A stretch of DNA of 64,000 bases from Marimonas lutisalis. GTDB taxonomy: Bacteria; Pseudomonadota; Alphaproteobacteria; Rhodobacterales; Rhodobacteraceae. Below the pieces are notes generated by a model. The model had not been told where the DNA came from, made no database searches, and saw only the letters and a list, made by a program, of their open reading frames with translations. How positions within the stretch are numbered: the stretch's first letter is position 1; the number at the start of each line of letters is the position of its first letter. This document shows, piece by piece, positions 55,254-63,319 of this stretch. Made by a program: the position numbers and the translations under genes. Location of the stretch: positions 443,370-507,369 of the forward strand of contig NZ_SKCI01000001.1 of assembly GCF_005434965.1 (NCBI RefSeq), read 5' to 3'.

Positions 55254-55727
55254 TCAGGGTTTGATGTAGGTGTAGCCCTGAGCCTGCAGGTGGCTGAGCT
55301 CGGCGACGCCGGAGGGCACGACATCCTCATCGTAGGCGTCGAAGAGGTCGTTGTTGAGGTCGATGTTCCGGCCGCGCAGCGTGTTGGCGCAGATGTGGAA
55401 GGCAACCTTCTGATTCTTCAGTTCCAGAATGCGGCCCTGCATGTTCTTGTTGCCTTTGGCGGCCTGCAGAAGGCCGACGCCATTGCCGTGCATCACGACC
55501 TTGATTTCCATGTTTTCGGCGCCGACGGCGTTGATGTGGTTCTGGATGTTGCGCATCGCGCCCATGTACTTCTTGTTCTCGTCACCACCGGGATAGTTGA
55601 TGTGGTAGACGACCTTTTGCTTGCTGTAGCGTTCGTTGGCGTCGGCTTGGCCGGCGCCGAAGCCCAGAAGCGCGAGGCCCAGCGACAAGGCGACGATACC
55701 CGCGGCGAATTTCTTGAGAATGGTCAT
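55254..55727 (-). CDS. Exported DsrE/DsrF-like protein
   Basis: 157 residues with a clear Sec signal peptide (KKFAAGIVALSLGLALLGFG, ADA cleavage near 30) and a DsrE-like alpha/beta domain: KVVYHINYPGGDENKKYMGAMRNIQNHINAVG and a single Cys in AFHICANTL (residue 113), at the position used for sulfur transfer in DsrE/TusD relatives. Cytoplasmic DsrE proteins carry persulfide; export to the periplasm is a distinct variant. It follows the membrane-bound regulator gene after 128 bases and ends in a strong terminator. A GGGAGGA ribosome site precedes the ATG. Confidence 0.85.
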   Translation of the reverse strand: MTILKKFAAGIVALSLGLALLGFGAGQADANERYSKQKVVYHINYPGGDENKKYMGAMRNIQNHINAVGAENMEIKVVMHGNGVGLLQAAKGNKNMQGRILELKNQKVAFHICANTLRGRNIDLNNDLFDAYDEDVVPSGVAELSHLQAQGYTYIKP

Positions 55728-55842
55728 TTGTGGTTCCTCCCTTTGGTCCGGTCCTGTGTTCGGATGTTCCGGATGGATAAAGTGTCGCAGGCGGGCGAAG
55801 GGCAGGAAACCCGCAGCATTACCGGAAAAAGCGGGAAAATAC

Positions 55843-55860
55843 CCTAGGGGAATCCCTAGG
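55843..55860. promoter_or_regulatory. CCTAGGG inverted repeat between regulator and dsrE-like gene
   Basis: A perfect inverted repeat CCTAGGG-GAAT-CCCTAGG. It overlaps the last codon and stop of the LuxR-type regulator gene and lies about 116 bases before the dsrE-like ATG. It is a candidate operator of that regulator. Read on the minus strand it is followed by GTATTTT, so it could also act as a weak terminator. Confidence 0.5.
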
Positions 55861-57115
55861 TTGGCGCGGTCGGGGCCTGTTTGGCAAGGCTTTGCGCGGC
55901 CTTGTGCACGAGTTCGGCCGTTGTGTTGGTGTCATACTTGCGCAGGAGGTTCGAGCGGTGGAATTCCACGGTCTTTGGGCTGATGCCCAGCTGCCGGGCG
56001 ATCTGCTTCGATGACAGACCTTGCGTAACCAGATCGAGGACTTCGCGTTCCCGCTGGGTAAGCGCCACGGCGGGCCTGTCGGCGGTGGGGGCCGGGGCGG
56101 CCGGGGCCGGTTTGCGCCGGCGCGACAGCATCCAAAGGCCAAGGAGCGCGCCGATCAGGGCCGCGCTTGCGATGAGTCCCGGCAGGAGAAGGCGGGAGAT
56201 GCGTTGCTGCCGGTCGAGCCGCGCGGCATAGGCCTGCGACAGGGCCACGACGGCGTGATAGCTGCGCGGCGCGCCCCAGCCGTCGCGCAGGCCGTGGGTG
56301 GTGCGCAGCGTGGCGTCCTGCGTGGCCAGAAGCGCCAGCGCCATGCGGTCGCGCAGTCCTTCGTCCGTGCCCGACATCGCCAGGAAGGGCCATTCGGGAT
56401 AGAGCCGGGTCGAAAGCGTGTCGGGGTAGGTATAGGAGGCGTTGGCGTTCAGCACCTTGATCTGCGCGGGATCGAGCTTGCCCTCTGCGGCCAGTTCCTC
56501 GATCAGGCCGCTGCGGATGATGCCGATCTCGGTGCGGCCGGCGCGCACATCGTCGATGATCCGATCCATCGGGAAGCCGACGAAATCGAGTGCTGCGAAA
56601 TCCGAAAACGGGTCGATCCCCTGTTCGACGAAGGCGGCCCAGGCGACCTGGAACCCGCCGAAGGCATTGGGGCTGATCGCCGTGACGCGTTGGCCGGTGG
56701 CCTGCTTCAGGCTGTCGATCGGGCTATCGGCGGAGGTGATGATGGCGCTGCCGAATTCGGACACGTAGGAGCCATCCGAAAGCCTGCGCTTGCGCGTGGC
56801 AAGAACGCTCATCGGGCGGGTGCGGGCGAGATCCACGTAATGGCCCGGGTTGGTCACCAGGAAGTGCACGCCGCCATTGTCTATCAGCGGCCCGGCCGAG
56901 GCCAGCGTGACCGGAACGAGGCGGGTGGGCTGGCCCAGCTGCCGGGCGATATAGCGTTCCAGCGGTTTCCATTGCGGTTCGGTTGTGCGCCAGCCGCGAA
57001 AGGCCAGCACGCCGATGCGCACTTCGTTTTCCGGGGTGTCCTGCGCAAAGGCGGGGCCTGGCACGCCGGAAAACGCGGCGAGCACGATCAGCAAAGAAGC
57101 GAGCGCAATGCGCAT
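55856..57115 (-). CDS. Membrane-spanning one-component regulator: PhnD-like sensor, TM, LuxR HTH
   Basis: 419 residues. A signal peptide (about 1-24) is followed by a periplasmic phosphonate-binding-protein-like domain (about 32-300; VRIGVLAFRGW, FLVTNPGHYVDLA, ISPNAFGGFQVAW), one TM helix (about 318-338), a Pro/Ala linker and a C-terminal LuxR/GerE helix-turn-helix (about 358-405; LTQREREVLDLVTQGLSSKQ, then TVEFHRSNLLRKY). There is no kinase or receiver domain. Ligand binding outside would act directly on DNA inside, ToxR-style. PhnD-like sensors occur in tetrathionate kinase TtrS, so a sulfur oxyanion ligand is plausible. Start ATG 57115 with GGGAGGA 5 bases before. Confidence 0.85.
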   Translation of the reverse strand: MRIALASLLIVLAAFSGVPGPAFAQDTPENEVRIGVLAFRGWRTTEPQWKPLERYIARQLGQPTRLVPVTLASAGPLIDNGGVHFLVTNPGHYVDLARTRPMSVLATRKRRLSDGSYVSEFGSAIITSADSPIDSLKQATGQRVTAISPNAFGGFQVAWAAFVEQGIDPFSDFAALDFVGFPMDRIIDDVRAGRTEIGIIRSGLIEELAAEGKLDPAQIKVLNANASYTYPDTLSTRLYPEWPFLAMSGTDEGLRDRMALALLATQDATLRTTHGLRDGWGAPRSYHAVVALSQAYAARLDRQQRISRLLLPGLIASAALIGALLGLWMLSRRRKPAPAAPAPTADRPAVALTQREREVLDLVTQGLSSKQIARQLGISPKTVEFHRSNLLRKYDTNTTAELVHKAAQSLAKQAPTAPT

Positions 57116-57155
57116 GCGTATCCTCCCAGCCGGGCCGAAGGCGGGGTGAGCGGGA

Positions 57156-58556
57156 TTAGTTCGATTTGAGCGCGCCGTTTTCCCAGGTGCCGCTTTCCTC
57201 GCCGCCTTCGGCATAGACCATGGTCCCGGTGCCCTGGCGTTTGCCGTTCAGGAACGTGCCGGTATAGACATCGCCGTTGGCATAAGTGGCCTTACCTTCG
57301 CCCGAAATTTCGCCGTCCTGCCACTGACCGGTATAGGTGAACCCGTCGGGCATGACGATTTCGCCTTGCCCGTGGCGCTGGCCGTTCGCGAATTCGCCCT
57401 TGTAGACGGTGCCATCGGGGTAGCTTGCCTGGCCCTGGCCGTGGCGCTGGCCCATCTGCCAGTCACCTTCATAGCGGTAGCCGTCGGCATAGGTCATCAC
57501 CCCGAGGCCATGGTTCTTTGCGTCCTTGAACGCGCCTTCGTAGACCACGCCGTTGGCATAGGTGGCCTTGCCCTGGCCCTCGATCACGCCGGCCACCCAG
57601 AGGCCCTCATAGGTGGAGCCATCGGGGTAGGTGATCTTGCCGGTGCCATCGGCCAGGTCATTACGGAACTGGCCGGTATAGACCGAGCCGTCGGGATAGG
57701 TCACGGTGCCGTCGCCTTCGATACGCCCGGCGACCCAGGAGCCTTCGTAGCGATAACCATCGGCACCGGTGAAGATGCCCTGGCCTTCGCGCTTGTCGTC
57801 CTTAAATTCGCCTTCGTAGACATCGCCATTGGCATAGGTGACCTTGCCATTGCCTTCGCGGCGGCCGGCCACCAGCATGCCTTCATAGATGTCGCCATTG
57901 GGCTGCGTCAGCTTGCCGTCGCCGTTGATCTGGCCCTCTTTCCACAGCCCTTCATAGACCAGCCCGTCGGGCATGGTGAGCGTTCCCTGGCCTTCGCGCG
58001 CGCCCTGTACGATCTGGCCTTCGTAAATCGCGCCATCGGGATAGGTGATCTTGCCCATGCCATCCTTGACACCGTTCACCCAGTCGCCGTCGTAGACATA
58101 GCCGTTGGGCGAGGTCATCACGCCGCGGCCGTGATGCATCGCGTTGCGGAAACCGCCTTCGTAGCGCACGCCGTTGGCATAGATCGCAACGCCCTGGCCG
58201 GTAATCTTGCCATCGACCCAGTCGCCTTCGTAGGTGCCGCCATCGGAAAAGACGATCTTGCCCACGCCTTCGGGTTTGCCCTTGGCAAATTCGCCCTCAT
58301 AGACCGAGCCGTTGGGAAAGCGCGCCACGCCTCGGCCGCGAATCTCGCCTTCGACCCAGTCGCCGGTATATTCATAGCCATTGGGCAGCCGATATGTGCC
58401 GGTACCATGCTGCAGGCCGTTCTTGAACGTGCCTTCGTAAACGCCGCCGTCATCATATTGCTTGGTCTGCGTTTCGCTGTCCTGCGCCAATGCGGGCATG
58501 GCCAGCGCCAGTGCCGCGGCAGAGGCGAACAGACCTGTGCGAAGCGGTGATGTCAT
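57156..58556 (-). CDS. Exported MORN-repeat protein
   Basis: 466 residues: a signal peptide (PLRTGLFASAAALALAMPALA) followed almost entirely by tandem 23-residue MORN units (pattern Y-x-G-x-F/W, then G-x-G-x2-x-Y-x-x-G). Eighteen full units and one degenerate last unit are counted. The residue after Y-x-G-x alternates Phe-type and Trp, a 46-residue superrepeat, with one phase shift at unit 9-10. MORN arrays form beta-sheet rods that bind lipids or proteins. The envelope role is unknown. Start ATG 58556 with GGGGGAC upstream; ATG 58577 is less likely. Confidence 0.9.
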   Translation of the reverse strand: MTSPLRTGLFASAAALALAMPALAQDSETQTKQYDDGGVYEGTFKNGLQHGTGTYRLPNGYEYTGDWVEGEIRGRGVARFPNGSVYEGEFAKGKPEGVGKIVFSDGGTYEGDWVDGKITGQGVAIYANGVRYEGGFRNAMHHGRGVMTSPNGYVYDGDWVNGVKDGMGKITYPDGAIYEGQIVQGAREGQGTLTMPDGLVYEGLWKEGQINGDGKLTQPNGDIYEGMLVAGRREGNGKVTYANGDVYEGEFKDDKREGQGIFTGADGYRYEGSWVAGRIEGDGTVTYPDGSVYTGQFRNDLADGTGKITYPDGSTYEGLWVAGVIEGQGKATYANGVVYEGAFKDAKNHGLGVMTYADGYRYEGDWQMGQRHGQGQASYPDGTVYKGEFANGQRHGQGEIVMPDGFTYTGQWQDGEISGEGKATYANGDVYTGTFLNGKRQGTGTMVYAEGGEESGTWENGALKSN

Positions 58557-58719
58557 CGTGCACGTCCCCCTGAACATCCCCCGCCTGCGGCAGGGGTGGG
58601 CGGAAATCTAAGCGAGGCGGGCGCGCTGGGCAACGCCCTTTTCCCGCGACCGGCCCAAATCGGCTTCCCCTCGGGCGGTGATCTGCTAAATCTGGCGGGC
58701 AAGAGCATGAGGAAAGCCG

Positions 58720-60381
58720 ATGAGCGATCAATTCCGCCTGACACTGGCCCAGCTGAACCCGATCGTGGGCGATATCGACGGCAATGCCACCAAGGCGCGC
58801 GCCGCGTGGGAGGAGGGGCGTGCGGCCGGTGCGGACCTGGTGGCGTTTCCGGAGATGTTCATCACCGGCTACAACACCCAGGACCTGGTGATGAAGCCGA
58901 TCTTTCACCAGACCGCGATCGCCGCGATCGAGGCGCTGGCGCGGGACTGCGCCGAGGGCCCGGCATTGGCCATCGGCGGTCCGGCGATCGAGGGCGCATC
59001 TCTTTACAACGCCTATTTCATCTGTTCGGGCGGGCGGATCGTGACCACGGTATTGAAACACCACCTGCCGAACGAGACGGTGTTCGACGAGGTTCGGATA
59101 TTCGACAGCGGGCCGATTGGCGGGCCCTACGCGGTGGGCAACACCCGCATCGGCAGCCCGATCTGCGAGGATGCCTGGCACGAGGACGTGGCCGAGACGC
59201 TGGCCGAGACGGGCGCCGAGTTCCTGCTGGTGCCCAATGGCAGCCCCTATTACCGCAACAAGTTCGACACCCGCGCCAACATGATGGTCGCGCGCGTGAT
59301 CGAGACGGGCCTGCCGCTGGTTTACCTGAACATGGTGGGCGGGCAGGATGACCAGGTGTTCGACGGCGGGTCCTTCGTTCTGAACCCGCATGGCGAGTTG
59401 GTGGTGCAACTGCCGGTCTTCGATGACTGCATCGCGCATGTGGATTTCGAGCGCGGGCCAGACGGCTGGCGCGCGAAGCCGGGCGAAAAGGCGCACCGGC
59501 CGGATGAGTGGGAGCAGGATTATCGCGCGATGGTCGAAGCGTTGCGCGACTATATGCGCAAGACCGGGTTCAGCAAGGTGCTGCTGGGTCTTTCGGGAGG
59601 GGTCGACAGCGCGATCGTGGCGACGATCGCGGTGGACGCGCTGGGCCCCGACAACGTGCGCTGCGTGATGCTGCCGTCGGAATATACCAGCGAAGCGAGC
59701 CTGGAGGACGCCAAGGCGGTGGCCGAGGCGCTGGGCTGCCGCTACGACTTCGTGCCGATCTCAGGTCCGCGCGCGGCGGTGACCGAGGCGCTGGCGCCGC
59801 TCTTCGAGGGGCGGGGCGCGGATATCACCGAGGAAAACATCCAGTCGCGGTTGCGCGGGCTTCTGCTGATGGCGCTGTCGAACAAGTTCGGCGAGATGCT
59901 GCTGACCACAGGCAACAAATCGGAGGTCGCGGTGGGCTATGCCACGATCTATGGCGACATGGCGGGCGGCTACAACCCGATCAAGGATCTTTACAAGACG
60001 CGGGTGTTCGAAACCTGCCGCTGGCGTAATGCCAATCACCGGCCCGACTGGATGATGGGCCCGGAAGGCGAGGTGATCCCGCCGCGGGTGATCGACAAGC
60101 CGCCAAGTGCCGAGCTGCGCGAGGATCAGAAGGACGAGGACAGCCTGCCCCCCTACGAGGAGCTGGACGCGATCCTGGACATGCTGGTGGACCGCGAGGC
60201 GAGCGTGGCCGATTGCGTGGCGGCAGGGTTTGACCGCGAGACGGTGAAACGCGTGGAACACCTGCTTTACATCAGTGAATACAAGCGCTTCCAGTCGGCG
60301 CCGGGCACGCGCCTGACGCCGCGCAGTTTCTGGCTGGACCGGCGTTATCCGATCGTCAACCGCTGGCGCGATCCGGGCTGA
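58720..60381 (+). CDS. nadE: Glutamine-dependent NAD+ synthetase
   Basis: Amidates deamido-NAD with glutamine nitrogen. 553 residues: an N-terminal nitrilase-type glutaminase domain with FPEMFITGYN (Glu), the Lys region LKHHLPNETVFDE and catalytic Cys in SPICEDAWHE near 148, then the synthetase domain with P-loop LGLSGGVDSAIVATI near 289 and TTGNKSEVAVGYATIYGDM. It is divergent from the MORN gene across a 163-base gap. A GAAAGC site lies before the ATG. Confidence 0.97.
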   Translation: MSDQFRLTLAQLNPIVGDIDGNATKARAAWEEGRAAGADLVAFPEMFITGYNTQDLVMKPIFHQTAIAAIEALARDCAEGPALAIGGPAIEGASLYNAYFICSGGRIVTTVLKHHLPNETVFDEVRIFDSGPIGGPYAVGNTRIGSPICEDAWHEDVAETLAETGAEFLLVPNGSPYYRNKFDTRANMMVARVIETGLPLVYLNMVGGQDDQVFDGGSFVLNPHGELVVQLPVFDDCIAHVDFERGPDGWRAKPGEKAHRPDEWEQDYRAMVEALRDYMRKTGFSKVLLGLSGGVDSAIVATIAVDALGPDNVRCVMLPSEYTSEASLEDAKAVAEALGCRYDFVPISGPRAAVTEALAPLFEGRGADITEENIQSRLRGLLLMALSNKFGEMLLTTGNKSEVAVGYATIYGDMAGGYNPIKDLYKTRVFETCRWRNANHRPDWMMGPEGEVIPPRVIDKPPSAELREDQKDEDSLPPYEELDAILDMLVDREASVADCVAAGFDRETVKRVEHLLYISEYKRFQSAPGTRLTPRSFWLDRRYPIVNRWRDPG

Positions 60382-60456
60382 TCCGGGCAACGGGGTGGCA
60401 TGGCGCGCCGGATTTGCTAGGGTTCAGGGTATTGGATCAGCAATTTGGAGGGCACC

Positions 60457-61002
60457 ATGCCGGGAATTTCGAGCCGAATGATTTCAGCATTTGCAGCGGT
60501 TCTGATCGCCGGGAGCGCGATGGCCGCCGATCTGACCGCGCCGTTCGAGAAGATCGGCGAGATGCAGGTGGACCTGGGCGGCGACACGATGATGCTGGTC
60601 GTTGCGCGGAACACTGAAAAAGGCAGCGCATATGCCGAGCAGAAGATGATCATGGGATCGTTTCTGACGGTGAACGTGGTGGGCCGCGCGGTGACGGACG
60701 AGGGCAAGCCGGGCCGCCCGATGCTGCAGATGACGTTCCAGAAACAGGGCGGCGCGCTGAACCTTCTGTCGGCGGAAGTGTTCGACGATCAGGGATTTGA
60801 CGCGCCGATGGTGATGGACCCGGATTTCGGCGAGAAGGGCCCGGTCACGGTCAGCTTCGAGAATGACCATCTCGAGGCGACGGTGGAGGGCGCGTTTCTG
60901 CGCCTGACCGGATATGCCAAGGGGCAGCCCGTGCCGGCCGAGGGGGCCAAACCCGTTCCGGCAGCGATCAAGGTGAGCGTGGACGTGCCGCCGATGGAAT
61001 GA
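60457..61002 (+). CDS. Secreted protein of unknown function
   Basis: 181 residues with a Sec signal peptide (MISAFAAVLIAGSAMAAD, cleavage near 23). The mature domain is about 155 residues, rich in beta-type sequence, with no cysteine, metal or catalytic motif recognised. Start ATG 60457 with GGAGGGC 4 bases before. The length and isolation between nadE and the 2OG-oxygenase give no functional clue. Confidence 0.75.
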   Translation: MPGISSRMISAFAAVLIAGSAMAADLTAPFEKIGEMQVDLGGDTMMLVVARNTEKGSAYAEQKMIMGSFLTVNVVGRAVTDEGKPGRPMLQMTFQKQGGALNLLSAEVFDDQGFDAPMVMDPDFGEKGPVTVSFENDHLEATVEGAFLRLTGYAKGQPVPAEGAKPVPAAIKVSVDVPPME

Positions 61003-61100
61003 CGCCGGGCGGAAAGCGACGCCGGTGTCGGGGATGGGCGGGACGCCGGGGTGCAACTCCGGCATGAGCGGCGGAAAGCTCTACAGGATGGCCGCCGCCA

Positions 61101-61646
61101 ATGCAGTTTCGCCCCGTTCCGGACGCGTTTTCGAAGGATCAGTGTGACAGGATCGTCGCCGCGGCCCGCGCGGCGAAGGCCAGTGACGCGCGGCTGGTGC
61201 GCGGCGACCGCGACCACAACCTGCGCCGGGCCGACCTGGTTTGGATCGACGACCTGGACGGCATGGGTTGGGTGGCCGAGCGTCTGTTCGAGGTGGTGCG
61301 CGAAGTGAACCGCGATTTCGGGTTCGACCTGGATGCCATGGCCGAGAGTCCGCAGGTGGCACGGTACGGGGCCGAACGCGAGGGGCATTTCGGCTGGCAC
61401 AGCGATATCGGCGAGGGGGCGGCGGCGGGGCGGCGCAAGCTGACGCTGGTGGTGCAGCTGAGCGAGCCCGAAGGCTATGACGGCGGGGCGCTGGAGCTGA
61501 TGCCGGGAGCGGGCATCCTGACGGCGCAGAGGGTGCGGGGCAGCGCAGTCGCGTTTCCGTCCTTCGTGATCCACCGGGTCACGCCGGTAACCCGCGGCGA
61601 ACGCCATTCACTGACGATCTGGGCCCACGGGCCGGCCTTCCGGTAG
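61101..61646 (+). CDS. 2-oxoglutarate/Fe(II)-dependent oxygenase (prolyl-4-hydroxylase-like fold)
   Basis: A 181-residue dioxygenase. The iron triad is GWHSDIG (His and Asp near 95-97) with a distal His in FPSFVIHRVTPV near 157. The 2-oxoglutarate Arg lies in GERHSLTIWAHGP. The fold resembles PKHD-type hydroxylases. Substrate unknown. The ATG follows AGGATGGCCGCCGCCA. Cytoplasmic. Confidence 0.85.
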   Translation: MQFRPVPDAFSKDQCDRIVAAARAAKASDARLVRGDRDHNLRRADLVWIDDLDGMGWVAERLFEVVREVNRDFGFDLDAMAESPQVARYGAEREGHFGWHSDIGEGAAAGRRKLTLVVQLSEPEGYDGGALELMPGAGILTAQRVRGSAVAFPSFVIHRVTPVTRGERHSLTIWAHGPAFR

Positions 61647-61710
61647 GGGGTGGCAGGCTTAGGCCCGCCCTACGCCGGACGCGAGCGTGTTGTCTGCGGT
61701 CAGCCGGCGT

Positions 61711-62106
61711 TCACTCCCACCAGCGGTCGATGGTGGCGATGTCATCGTCGGACCAGCCGAAATGGTGGGCGAATTCATGCACGGTGACATGCGCCACCAG
61801 CTCTTCGATCGTGACATCGCCGCGATCGCGCCATTCCGCGAGGATGGGTTCGCGAAAGAGCCAGACCGTGTCGGGGCGCTGGGGCTGGTCGAACACGGAT
61901 TTGTGGGTGAGCGGGATGCCTTCGTAAAGGCCCGTCAGCTCGATCGGGTCGGCGATGCCGAGATCGCGCAGCATCTCGGGTGCGGGCCAGTCGGTGACAT
62001 GGATCACGACGCCCGAGGCCGGGCCGAGAAACGGTGCGGGAAAACCGGCCACGGTATCACGGGCGATCTGTTCGATGCGGGTGGCGGAAAAGAGCGGGCC
62101 TGTCAT
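61711..62106 (-). CDS. Minimal zincin-like metallopeptidase family protein
   Basis: 131 residues. The zinc motif HEFAHHFGWSDDD (HExxH with a downstream Asp) near 108-120 matches the minimal matrixin-like family (PF06262 type). The N-terminal half contains FPAPFLGPASGVVIHVTDWP. There is no signal peptide. Start ATG 62106 (MTGPLFSATRIEQIA); a longer in-frame extension lacks a ribosome site. Proteolytic activity of these small proteins is generally uncertain. Confidence 0.82.
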   Translation of the reverse strand: MTGPLFSATRIEQIARDTVAGFPAPFLGPASGVVIHVTDWPAPEMLRDLGIADPIELTGLYEGIPLTHKSVFDQPQRPDTVWLFREPILAEWRDRGDVTIEELVAHVTVHEFAHHFGWSDDDIATIDRWWE

Positions 62107-62167
62107 GCCCGCAGATATGGTGGGCCGCGGCGGCAAAGAAAAGCGCCGCGGCCCGGGGTTTTAGGAA

Positions 62168-63100
62168 TTATTCCATCATCAGCTGATAGCTGGCGGGCAC
62201 GTAGTGGAACCCGTCACCGCGGGTTTCGACATAGCCCTTGGCCGGCCAGGGCATATGGTAGCCGATGAAGGGGATCTTGTCGGCGGCCATCATGCCCAGC
62301 ATGCGGCGGCGGGTTTGCGCTGCCATTTCCTTGTCGCGGTCGAATTTCACTTCCCAGTCGGGGTAGGCCAGCGACCACACATAATGGTTGGCGAAGTCGG
62401 CGCCGAGCACGAGTTGCTGGCCATCGCTTTCGATCATGTAGGCCATGTGGCCCGGGGTGTGGCCGAAGGCGGCCATGGCGGTGATGCCCGAGGCGACACT
62501 GCCGCCATCGTCGAGCATGGTCATCTTCTCGGCCAGCGGGCGGACCTTTGCTTCGAACCCTTCATTGCCTGACATGTCCCAGGCGTCGAACTCGGCCGCG
62601 CCGGTCATGTAGGCGGCATTGGCGAAGGTCGGCGTGGTGCCATCGGACAGACCGCCGATATGATCGCCATGCATGTGGGTGATGACCACCTTGTCCACCT
62701 GTTCGGGGCTGTAGCCAGCGGCCTTGATCGCGCCGGAGATGCCCCCGGGGTTAAGGCCGGTATCGAACAGGATCAGCTCGGACCCGGTGTTGACGACCGT
62801 GGGGGTGAAGAAGAACTGTGCTTTGTCCGTGGGAATGTGCGCGGCGGCGGAGGCGGCGGCGAACTCATCTGCCGAAACGTTCATGCCGAAGATCGACTGG
62901 GGCTCGGGCACGGTGCGGGTGCCGGCCAGCAGCGCGGTCACCTCGAAACTGCCCAGCTTGAACCGGTTGAAACGGGTGGTGGCCATGCCCAGCATTTCGG
63001 CCGCGGCAAAGGCGGGCGAGGTGGTGGCGGCGGCGAAAGGCAGGGCCGCAGCCCCCATCAGGGCCTGGCGGCGGGTGATTGAAAAGGCAGGTTTCGTCAT
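62168..63100 (-). CDS. Tat-exported metallo-beta-lactamase-fold hydrolase
   Basis: 310 residues. A twin-arginine signal (SITRRQALMGAAALPFAA, then AFA) targets it to the periplasm. The MBL metal motif is THMHGDHIGG near 147-156, with GHTPGHMAY near 229 and a C-terminal GYHMPWPAKG supplying the remaining histidines. Close family members include quorum-quenching lactonases and other esterases, so the substrate is uncertain. Start ATG 63100 with GGGAGAAG upstream. Divergent from the MFS gene across 219 bases. Confidence 0.9.
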   Translation of the reverse strand: MTKPAFSITRRQALMGAAALPFAAATTSPAFAAAEMLGMATTRFNRFKLGSFEVTALLAGTRTVPEPQSIFGMNVSADEFAAASAAAHIPTDKAQFFFTPTVVNTGSELILFDTGLNPGGISGAIKAAGYSPEQVDKVVITHMHGDHIGGLSDGTTPTFANAAYMTGAAEFDAWDMSGNEGFEAKVRPLAEKMTMLDDGGSVASGITAMAAFGHTPGHMAYMIESDGQQLVLGADFANHYVWSLAYPDWEVKFDRDKEMAAQTRRRMLGMMAADKIPFIGYHMPWPAKGYVETRGDGFHYVPASYQLMME

Positions 63101-63319
63101 GACTTTCTTCTCCCAGTTGATATGCAATTGCCAGGAGGATACGCGCGATGGGCTGAAATGGATGTCACGAGCGTGTGAAGAATGATGCACAGCAATGGTG
63201 CGGAAACGCGCATATCCCGAAGGCCGCGGACCGGCAGGCATGCCAGGCCCACGCATGGGTTTTCCTGCCGTGAACGAGCCGGGGCTTTTCTATCCTCGGC
63301 GTGCGGATAGGATGAGGCC

